Under the pieces are notes generated by a model, which worked only from the letters and a program-made list of their open reading frames with translations, was not told where the DNA came from and searched no databases. Source: Cryptomeria japonica (lineage: Eukaryota; Streptophyta; Pinopsida; Cupressales; Cupressaceae). Taken from it: DNA of 43,877 nt. Location of the stretch: positions 184,755,572 through 184,799,448 of the forward strand of contig NC_081411.1 in NCBI RefSeq assembly GCF_030272615.1. Direction: 5' to 3'. The position numbers and the translations under genes are program-made. Below are positions 10,502 through 18,700 of this stretch, one piece after another; the first letter of the stretch is position 1, and each line of letters starts with the position of its first letter.

Positions 10502-11694
10502 TGTAGCGTCCTAAAATTGCGACACTTGCAATTTCGACCGCATTTGGGTCTTCACGATGGTGATGCGACACAGAACCTGAATGGAGACCCCAAAACTTGT
10601 TCATGACATCAAAAACTGCATTTTTCAGCACCCTGGCCTGATCCTCCTTGCACCCTGCTGTCCCTGGAGGTGGGACCATGGCGCCCAGCGCCCTGGTCCC
10701 TGGCCCTATTTTGGGCCCAGTCTCTTATGGGGCTTTGGGTCTTTTAGTTTGCAAATTGGAAAATATTGTTTCCTGGTCAGCCTAAGGTCGAAAAAATCAG
10801 TCTATCAACCCTAATTGGCAAGTATATAAACTACATTTCCTCTCCCATTTTGGGAGAAAGATGGAAAAAAGGCGGAAGCAATACTCAAACATTTAAGCAT
10901 TCAAGTATTCAAGCATTCCTTCAAGCAATTGATCATTCTAAGTCTCCATTCAAGGCTAAGTGTTGCATTCAAGACAAGGATTCAACCATTGAAGAGGAGA
11001 TCACATACAACATACAACATACAACAACATTTACACCTTCGCATGTAAGAATACAAACATTCTTACAACAAGGTATCAAGTACTTGTTTACATTACAATC
11101 ATTTACATTTACAGCATTCTCATTTCTTGGTTAATTCCAAAACCAGGGTTTGACCTAAGGGCAAACCCCTAATCCCTAACCCCCCAATCGTCTTCGCTTT
11201 TCTGTGTGTAGGTTGCAGGTACGCAGCTGAAATTGAAGATCTGGAATCCTTGTGCAGAGACGAACAGATCCCCCTTCGTTTCACGGAATTTTCGGAGGAC
11301 CGTGTGCACGCCGAGCACCATCGTCCTGTCAACTTTCACTCAAATTTGCAGGATAGCGCCGTCTCGACATTTTACTGCTAATTCCAGGTCTGCAGCTTCA
11401 TCCTATATTCCTATCTCTGTTTATAAGTGAATCTTTCTCACTTTCTATGCATTCCTAGCTTAATCTTTCTATCTACATTCTTTACAAAAGAGGGTAGCCT
11501 TGCTGTCTTAACCCTTGAAACTCATTTAGAATCCAATCTTGCATTGTGTGGGATTGGATCTTGTGGGTTTCAACCCCTCTTTTGAATGTAAAGTCTCCCC
11601 TAAGTGAAAACCGTCAATCCTAAGTGACCCCCCCTTTTCCCCTTGGAGTGGTGGGGGGAACACTTAGGGTTCGCTCGCGATTTTTCGCTTTACA
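10502..11694 (+). repeat. 5' LTR of the gypsy-type element (1193 bp)
   Basis: It starts TGTAGCGTCCTAAAATTGCG and ends TTTTTCGCTTTACA. It matches 17033-18287 nearly throughout. It contains a TATA box, one copy of a GC-rich hairpin (10673-10699), and a second hairpin type (11297-11326). A polypyrimidine-AG (TTTTCTGTGTGTAG, about 11200-11213) before TTGCAGG could act as a splice acceptor, but this is speculative. Confidence 0.95.
10823..10830 (+). promoter_or_regulatory. LTR TATA box
   Basis: TATATAAA follows a CCAAT-type box on the complementary strand (CTAATTGGCAAG). The same pair occurs in the 3' LTR at 17416-17423. Transcription would start about 30 bp downstream, at the U3/R junction. Confidence 0.7.
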
Positions 11695-11716
11695 TTTTGG
11701 TGAACCTGACATGAAC
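11695..11716 (+). other. Primer-binding site of the gypsy-type element
   Basis: Directly after the LTR's CA comes TTT and then TGGTGAACCTGAC. The TGG complements a tRNA 3' CCA, placing a tRNA ending GGTTCACCA here. I cannot name the tRNA with confidence. Confidence 0.7.
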
Positions 11717-12965
11717 ATCCTTTCTGATTATTCATCATTAGATCTAAAAAATTGGCTTCATTGATTACATTTCCATGTTTGATCTTTTGCAAATTTTAGA
11801 GGTTGATTACATAAAAACCCTGAATTTTCTTTTTAGTAATTAAGCTTGTGAAATGTCTAAATGTTAATGCTTGTTTCAGATCTGCCCTTCTATTACAAAT
11901 TATCAATTCATATTTGTGCTTTAATTCTGAAAATTAAGTGGTTAAGTGTTAAAACCCTAATTTTTTAAACCCTCTTGATTCAACCTTTGATTGATAATTT
12001 CACTGATCAAAACATCTCCAAATCAGCTGTAACTTTGGATTCCGCAACAAAATCATAATATCTTTCATCCCTAAAAATTTGGAAAAAAGTTGCGAGGACT
12101 GTGTGCACCCTGAGCGCCGTCGTCCCCGACATTTTTTTCGAAATTTCGGGAGTGAGATCTTACTATATTTTTCTGCTAAAATCCAGAATTTTGGCTGATA
12201 TCATCAATTCTAACACTTTCAAAATTAAAGTCAAAGTTGGTCTAGGGATTGCTTGGATTAAAGCTTCTAATCATTCAAAAATTGTCAAAATTAAAATTTT
12301 GTGTCAAAATTGTGTTCTTACTATCCTAAATCTGAGAAGTGTGTTGGCATTCATTCGAAATTTCAATGCTTTATTCAAATTCTTGCAATTTGTGACTTTT
12401 GAAATTAAGTGCTTAATTACACCAACTTTGATTTCCGATTTCAAAATTGAATTTTGCGTGAAATTGAGTCAACTTTTAAAATTTGAAACTTGCATTGCTT
12501 TTGATATTCCCTCTAAAATCATAAAATTCAAAATTTCAGTTTCCCTCTCTTTTTCAAAATTCAAATTTTGCATATTTTCAACAATCTTGGTAGGGTTCAA
12601 TTTTGGGATTGCAACTTTAATTTTGCCTATCTACAGATCATAAAATCACTCAATTTTTTCAGATTAGCTCTAAAATCATCATAACTGTCATCCCTGCAAA
12701 TTTCAAAAAAAGTTGCAAGGACCGTGTGCACTCCGAGCGCCACGGTCCCTGACATTTTTTCTGAAATTTGGGGAGATTGTCGTGATTGCATTTAACAGCT
12801 TGAATCTAGAAGATTGGCTGATTTTATTGAAATTTGCTACCTCTAAATTCAAAATTTTCTCTCCCTCTCTAGTGCATGAGTTTTACAACAATAAGCCCTA
12901 CTTACACTATTCCCGTTAGACAAAGCCTTAGAATTAAGTCTTTCCAAGGTTTAATTATTGAGGAG
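11717..12965 (+). other. Long leader with an internal direct repeat and two hairpins
   Basis: About 1.25 kb before gag, rich in AAAATTT. A block CATCATAA...TTTCATCCCT...TTTC/GGAAAAAAGTTGC followed by a GC-rich hairpin occurs twice about 623 bp apart (hairpins at 12096-12125 and 12719-12748). A 180-codon open frame (12101-12643) is low-complexity and resembles no protein, so it is treated as leader. Such leaders usually carry packaging signals. Confidence 0.7.
12719..12748 (+). repeat. GC-rich hairpin with perfect 8-bp arms
   Basis: GGACCGTG and CACGGTCC form perfect inverted arms around TGCACTCCGAGCGC. Relatives are at 12096-12125, 11297-11326 and 17890-17919, and a second type lies in the LTR U3 regions. 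All share GGACC.TG near the start, AGC.CC and terminal GTCC. Confidence 0.8.
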
Positions 12966-15827
12966 ATGGAACCTAATTTGAATAGCCTTTTTAACAAGGA
13001 CACGGGTAATTCCTCTAATCCTCCTAATAATAAAGAAGCTCTCCATGAGGTTTCTGTAGAACAACTTTCGAAATTGGATAACCAATTTGATGATTTTCAC
13101 CAATGGATGTCTCATGAGTATCCCGATAGTCAAGCTCTTCCTTTAATTGAGGGTCTAAAACATATGCTTCAAAGTGATAAGAATGGAATTGATATTTTGC
13201 GTGGTATTGCACACATTGTGGATTCGAATGTGATGCCTATGGAGAGTTGTGCTGAAAATTTAGGTTATACACAACCTCCTACTCAAGTCAATCATTCTAT
13301 TCCATTGACAACTTCTATTGCTAGCATACCTACCTTTACATCAAACATAATGACTACTTCTATACAAGACATTCCGCCTATGATCACCAGTCATGGGGGC
13401 AATCCTTCTTCTTCAATTAACCCTTTGCCTTCATTCAATCCGACTTCTTCATTCATTCCTTCAATGAGTGTCCCTATTACATCTCCACAAATGAACATGA
13501 CAGAAGGGGGCAATTCATTTAACCATTCCATTCCTCCTTGTAGTGTTCCTCCTTTCCAATCATCTCCTATGACTAACTATCATAGTGTCCTGCCACCTTA
13601 CTCTCTACCTTCTTTCAATAACATAACACCTCCATCTCAATCTAACACGTCTAATATGAATTCTTCAACTGAAGCGACCATTAACAATCTTGCACAAACT
13701 ATCTCTTCTTTACAGCAACAAATTGTCTCTATGAATCAATCTAAGTTTAGTGTGCCCACATTTGATGTTGCGAGCCCACTTTCTCTTGACATTGTTCGAG
13801 CTATCCCTCCTAAACATGTTGAAATCCCACATTTGGAGCTTTATAATGGTAAAGGTGATCCTCTAACACATGTTAAGACTTTTCAAACAATATGTACCGA
13901 TTTTGCTTATGACCAAAGGTTGCTTGCAAAACTGTTTACTAGAACATTAAGAGATAAAGCCCTACAATGGTATTGCTCGTTGCCTTCTTATTCTATTACT
14001 TCTTTTGAACAACTTGCAAATGCTTTTATTCAACAATTTCAAAACAATATAAGTCCTAAAGTTACTTTGATTGATTTAATGCATTGTAAACAAGGTGTTA
14101 AAGAAAAAGTGACTGATTTCATTGGTAGATATAAGCATTTGTATGCTCAAATTTCTTTTCCAGTGCCTGACAATGATATTCAAAGAATCTTCATTTCTAA
14201 TTTACAAAAAGATATTCGAGAAAAAATCCTGTTTTCTGAGTTTACTTCTTTCCAACAGTTGTGTGCAACTCTTCACAATTATCAATTGATTGTGAGTCAA
14301 ATGGAACAAGCAAATCCTATGGCTCCGAGTGATAAGGGTGATAGTAGTCAACAACCATTTGGGAAGTTTAAACCAAACAGAGAGTCCATTAAATTCAATG
14401 AAAACATCATCAACAACAATGTGAATGCAGCATCAGGTGTGCCTCCTATTTCTAAGTTTTTCAAGAAAGAAAGAAAGTTTACTCCTTTGAATGAATCATT
14501 GCATAGTATTATGAATAAGTTATTGGAACAAAATGTGCTTACTCTTCCTCCTATAAAGCAAATAGATCCTTCAAAGATTAATTCACCCTATTTTGATAAC
14601 AAATCTTTTTGTCAATTTCATCGTCAACCTGGGCATGATACTGAAAAATGTTTTTCTTTAAAGGGTAAAATTCAAGATTTGATTGATAATAATACTATCT
14701 CTATTTCAGGAGTGAATGATAAACGCAATACATCTGTAGCTCCTCCTAACCAAAATCTTCAGATTTTTACTGATCCATTACCTTCTCATACCTCTAATGC
14801 GATTGAGGCTAATGATTCTTCTTTCTCATCTGATGGTCTTGTGTCTATGACTCCGAATGTGATTAACTTTGTAGAGCAGCAAGAAAACCCTAAAGAACGT
14901 TCCATCACATTTGATTCTAGTGAAACTATCAGGGCACCTGATGGTCCTTTATATATAGTTGCGAAAGTCAAGAATACACCTTGCCATGGAGTGCTTATTG
15001 ATCCTGCTTGCATGGTTAATGTTATTACTGAGGAATTTCTTTTTACTTTGCAATTAAATCAAGTGATCTATGACAAAACAGATGTGGTTGTGAAATTATT
15101 TGATGCATTTTCTTCTCTTGCAATTGGTTCTATTACATTACCTATTGAGGTCCATAACAAATCCCTTGATGTGGACTTTGCTATTATTCCTTCATCCGAA
15201 CAATTTCGTGTGAAGCTAGGCTATCCTTGGCTATCTTCCATGAAAGCTATTGCTTCTCCTATTCACAAGTGTTTAAAATTTCCCCATAATGGTGAAGTTG
15301 TTACTGTCAATCATAGTCTCTTTAAACCAGCTGAAAGAACTTCTAGCGTTCCTATTGATTATTTTTGGCCTAAACAATTCCAATCTCTTCCTCTGCGAAG
15401 TGATCATCTTTTCAAATCTTATCAGAAGTGGAAAACAGATATGATATTATCTCTAAGTGAACCTAGAACACCCAAACTTGATATTCCTATCGTTCTTGAG
15501 AAGGAAGTTCTTCCTTTGAAAGATAAAACTAATGTCTTTCCTCAAGAAGATTCCCAACCCATCCCTATGGATGTGACTATGTCTATGCCTAATAAACTTT
15601 CTAAAAGTAGACCTATACCTTCTCGTCATGATGGACTTGGTCTTCTTCCTAAACCAAATATTCCTCCTTTATATGGAGCAGTTCCTCCTCCTTCCTTCTA
15701 TAGAGAGAAGAGACCTTCTTCTTCTCCTATTATCCAGCCTAAGAGACCACAACCTAAACACCCAAGTGATAAGGATGAGAACATTCCTCCTCCTCAATCT
15801 CCTCAACTTCCTACTAAGACTAGATGA
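12966..15827 (+). CDS. gag: Gag-protease polyprotein of the gypsy-type element
   Basis: A 953-residue frame. I choose the ATG at 12966 (EEM|EPNLNSLF); the frame is open to 12876, but those extra 30 residues look like leader. Residues 1-280 are Ser/Pro/Thr-rich. Residues about 280-445 form the plant retrotransposon gag domain (LELYNGKGDPLTHVKTF; W334 in ALQWYCSLP). A zinc knuckle of form C-x2-H-x4-H-x4-C is at C549, H552, H557 and C562; His at the second position is common in this plant lineage. A retropepsin-like domain begins near 665, with the catalytic Asp expected at D679 in IDPACMVNVI, and ends with the LGYPWLSSMKAI block near 750. The Gly of the usual D-(S/T/P)-G is replaced by Ala. The tail is Pro-rich and basic. 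The frame ends at TGA 15825-15827, which may be a premature stop. Confidence 0.9.
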   Translation: MEPNLNSLFNKDTGNSSNPPNNKEALHEVSVEQLSKLDNQFDDFHQWMSHEYPDSQALPLIEGLKHMLQSDKNGIDILRGIAHIVDSNVMPMESCAENLGYTQPPTQVNHSIPLTTSIASIPTFTSNIMTTSIQDIPPMITSHGGNPSSSINPLPSFNPTSSFIPSMSVPITSPQMNMTEGGNSFNHSIPPCSVPPFQSSPMTNYHSVLPPYSLPSFNNITPPSQSNTSNMNSSTEATINNLAQTISSLQQQIVSMNQSKFSVPTFDVASPLSLDIVRAIPPKHVEIPHLELYNGKGDPLTHVKTFQTICTDFAYDQRLLAKLFTRTLRDKALQWYCSLPSYSITSFEQLANAFIQQFQNNISPKVTLIDLMHCKQGVKEKVTDFIGRYKHLYAQISFPVPDNDIQRIFISNLQKDIREKILFSEFTSFQQLCATLHNYQLIVSQMEQANPMAPSDKGDSSQQPFGKFKPNRESIKFNENIINNNVNAASGVPPISKFFKKERKFTPLNESLHSIMNKLLEQNVLTLPPIKQIDPSKINSPYFDNKSFCQFHRQPGHDTEKCFSLKGKIQDLIDNNTISISGVNDKRNTSVAPPNQNLQIFTDPLPSHTSNAIEANDSSFSSDGLVSMTPNVINFVEQQENPKERSITFDSSETIRAPDGPLYIVAKVKNTPCHGVLIDPACMVNVITEEFLFTLQLNQVIYDKTDVVVKLFDAFSSLAIGSITLPIEVHNKSLDVDFAIIPSSEQFRVKLGYPWLSSMKAIASPIHKCLKFPHNGEVVTVNHSLFKPAERTSSVPIDYFWPKQFQSLPLRSDHLFKSYQKWKTDMILSLSEPRTPKLDIPIVLEKEVLPLKDKTNVFPQEDSQPIPMDVTMSMPNKLSKSRPIPSRHDGLGLLPKPNIPPLYGAVPPPSFYREKRPSSSPIIQPKRPQPKHPSDKDENIPPPQSPQLPTKTR

Positions 15828-16301
15828 AATCATTCTGCGCGTGAACGCCGACGAAAGCGTCATCTTAGGGCTCAAGCAGCTGCTTCTCAAACTTTGCAGT
15901 CCCCAAAAACACCTTCAACAAGCATTATTCCATTTTCTCCAAAATCTCCTAAACGTAAGATGCATGATGGTCTTGATCCTGTGCGAGTTAAAGACCCTAT
16001 TTTTATAAATCTTGATGATGATATAGATGAAAATGTTATTCATGATGAAAATGTTACTTCTCTTGCTTTTGATAGTGAATATGAACTTGTTGATATTGAT
16101 AACCATTTATCTAATGAATTTTCTCAAGCACTTATCAAAGCTCCTAGACAAGAACAACGTGGCTTGGAACATGAACATAGCCCTTGTTTGGATCTTGTGA
16201 TAGCTCCATCTGCTGTGTTGGATGTTCCTCCTCTAGCGTGTTCCCTGCCTTCCCGAAACATTGATCAGCAAGATCAGGGGGTAGATGACGTGCTAGACTA
16301 G
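15828..16301 (+). pseudogene. In-frame downstream extension of gag-protease, after a TGA
   Basis: The same frame stays open for 157 further codons after the TGA and ends at TAG 16299-16301. It begins with a strongly basic stretch (ARERRRKRHLRAQAAA) and then becomes acidic (NLDDDIDENVIHDENV). There is no ATG near its start, so it was most likely the C-terminus of the same protein, cut off by one substitution. Stop readthrough is the alternative. No RT or integrase motif is present. Basic residues followed by an acidic tract could suit nucleic-acid binding, but this is inference. Confidence 0.6.
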
Positions 16302-17018
16302 TTTCATTAGCATAGCAGATCCTCTCCTCCTCTCTTTTGTTACTTCTTCTATGTGTTATTATCATTCTTCTATTTGTTGTCCTTAGTGTTGTCTACTTGA
16401 GGACGATGCAAAGCATTGAGATCTCTTTTGGTCTCTCTCATGTTGACTCAAAAGACACATGTGTTCCCTTCTTCTAGGTGACCTTCCTTGATTGGGGAAT
16501 GAAGAACAATTATGCATACATACATATGATATACATGAATACTGACCCCAAGGAAAGCGAAGTCACCTCGTGCTTTGTGTTTTGTGTCTATTATCCTTGG
16601 GTTTATCTCACACTTGGGGGCTAAATCTTTGCGATAACGTGCTCCTTTCCCTTCTCATTTCTTATGTGTATCACTACCTTAAAGAAATCACCCCCATTGA
16701 GGCATGTGCGATCGCTTTAACATAGGGGGGCATACACCCCGTCTATCCCTTCAGGATACTTGAAAATTTCTTGGTGAACTTAGCTTTGCCTTGAAAATTT
16801 TTGGTATTTTTCTTACATGACTCATAGTGAGGGAACCTTACTACTGACAGTCATGGTTCTCCCTCATGATCTTCCCTTTTGCTTTGTCAATCGAAGTCGT
16901 AAGATCCTTAGTCCACTAGGGGCTTGGTGTATTTTGCCTCCTTGACGTGGTGAAAGTCTTTCAATATTGTTTCCTTGTACTTTACCGGAAGTATGAGCAT
17001 ACGCTTATACTCCCGCTA
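16302..17018 (+). other. 3' untranslated region of the gypsy-type element
   Basis: About 700 bp without coding features. It contains CTTGAGGACGATGCAAAGC (about 16397) and AGGGGGGCATACACCCC (about 16724), G-rich blocks of the kind seen downstream of plant gypsy genes. Confidence 0.6.
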
Positions 17019-17032
17019 AAGTGGGGGCTAAA
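17019..17032 (+). other. Polypurine tract
   Basis: AAGTGGGGGCTAAA lies immediately upstream of the 3' LTR's TGTAGTGT. It is the expected plus-strand primer site. Confidence 0.75.
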
Positions 17033-18287
17033 TGTAGTGTCCTAAAATTGCGACACTAGCAATTTTGACTACATTTGGGTCTTCACGATGGTGATGCAAC
17101 ACGGAACCTGAATGGAGACCCCGAAACTTGTTCATGACATCAAAAACTGCATTTTTCAGCACCCTGGCCTGATCCTCCTTGCACCTTGTTGTCCCTGGAG
17201 GTGGGACCATGGTGCCCAGCACCCTGGTCCTTCAGGACCAGGGTGCCCAGCGCCTTGGTCCCCCAGGACCATGGCGCCCAGCGCCCTGGTCCCTGGCCCT
17301 ATTTTGGGCCTAGTCTCTTATGGGGCTTCGGGTCTTTTAGTTTGCAAATTGGAAAATATTATTTCCTCGTCGGCCTAAGGTCAGAAAAATCAGTCTATCA
17401 ACCCTAATTGGCAAGTATATAAACTACATTTCCTCTCCCATTTTGGGAGAAATATGGAAAAAAGGCGGAAGCAATACTCAAACATTCAAGCATTCAAGTA
17501 TTCAAGCATTCCTTCAAGCAATTGATCATTCTAAGTCTCCATTCAAGGCTAAGTGTTGCATTCAAGACAAGGATTCAACCATTGAAGAGGAGATCACATA
17601 CAACATACAACATACAACAACATTTACACCTTCGCATGTAAGAATACAAACATTCTTACAACAAGGTATCAAGTACTTGTTTATATTACAATCATTTACA
17701 TTTACAGCATTCTCATTTCTTGGTTAATTCCAAAACCGGGGTTTGACCTAAGGGCAAACCCCTAATCCCTAACCCCCCAATTGTCTTCACTTTTCTGTGT
17801 GTAGGTTGCAGGTACACGGCTTAAATTGAAGATCTGGAATCCTTGTGCAGAGACGAACAGATCCCCCTTCATTTCGCATATTTTTCGGAGGACCGTGTGC
17901 ATGCCGGGCGCCATCGTCCTGTCAACTTTCGCTCAAATTTGCAGGACAGTGCCGTCTCAACATTTTACTGCTAATTCCAGGTCCACAGCTTCATCCTATA
18001 TTCCTATCTCTGTTTATAAGTGAATCTTTCTCGCTTTCTATGCATTCCTAGCTTAATCTTTCTATCTACATTCTTTACAAAAGAGGGTAGCCTTGCTGTC
18101 TTAACCCTTGAAACTCATTTAGAATCCAATCTTGCATTGTGTGGGATTGGATCTTGTGGGTTTCAACCCCTCTTTTGAATGTAAAGTCTCCCCTAAGTGA
18201 AAACCGTCAATCCTAAGTGATGCCCCCTTCTCCCCTTGGAGTGGTGGGGGGAACACTTAGGGTTCGCTCACGATTTTTCGCTTTACA
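17033..18287 (+). repeat. 3' LTR of the gypsy-type element (1255 bp)
   Basis: Nearly identical to 10502-11694. It is 62 bp longer because a 31-bp GC-rich hairpin unit is present three times (17204-17296) instead of once. It ends GCTTTACA before the ATTTG duplication at 18288-18292. Confidence 0.95.
17204..17296 (+). repeat. Three 31-bp hairpin units in the 3' LTR
   Basis: Units at 17204-17234, 17235-17265 and 17266-17296 each start GGACCA and carry TGGTCC about 20 bp later, with GCCCAGC in the middle. The 5' LTR has one unit (10673-10703). This is a copy-number difference between sister LTRs. Confidence 0.88.
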
Positions 18288-18292
18288 ATTTG

Positions 18293-18700
18293 TAAGAGAA
18301 ATATCTTGTAACAAGTGTAAAGGGAATCCTTGGAGGAGAAGGAGGAAGAGATTTTTTCTCAAAGACATCTACCTCCAAGAGGAGATTTTGAATAGAAATG
18401 ACATCATTGACCAAAAGGAAGGAGAACAAGAATTCATACCTTCCTCCTACTACTAGGAAAGAGCGATTCTTTATGAAGGATAATACACTTTTGACCCAAA
18501 GTGAGGGGTTTATTTATAATATAGATAAATAGCCAAGAGAAGAATAGGTTGTGCACAAGAATACACATCTTTTGCGTAAGAAAGAATCTTTGAGAAAACA
18601 AACAACTTCACACAAGAAATAACATTGTATCGCAAGCAAACACCACTCAACAAAGGAAAAGTGGATCCTTAAAAAGGAAGAATGAGTGAAAGGATATTCT
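18293..18700. other. Flank of the gypsy insertion, unrecognised
   Basis: AG-rich sequence contiguous with 10496 before the insertion. A 79-codon frame at 18217-18456 starts in the LTR and is a chance frame. Confidence 0.4.

Larger units (their letters stand above)
10502..18287 (+). mobile_element. Non-autonomous Ty3/gypsy-type LTR retrotransposon, complete
   Basis: A 7.8-kb element bounded by TG...CA LTRs and matching ATTTG duplications. The order is 5' LTR, primer-binding site, 1.3-kb leader, gag-protease frame, short downstream frame, 3' untranslated region, polypurine tract and 3' LTR. Reverse transcriptase, RNase H and integrase motifs are absent from the 5.3-kb interior, and there is no room for them after the protease. 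Movement would need enzymes from an autonomous relative. LTRs are highly similar apart from a repeat expansion in the 3' copy, so insertion is not ancient. It sits next to an older minus-strand gypsy remnant starting near 18.7 kb. Confidence 0.93.

Noticed and set aside
10581-11430. Short frames in the 5' LTR (and equivalents at 17112-18051)
   Set aside because: They lie inside LTR promoter and R/U5 sequence, differ between sister LTRs and resemble no protein.
12101-12643. 180-codon plus-strand frame in the gypsy leader
   Set aside because: Repetitive AAATTT-derived residues, no family resemblance, and it spans one of the duplicated leader hairpins.
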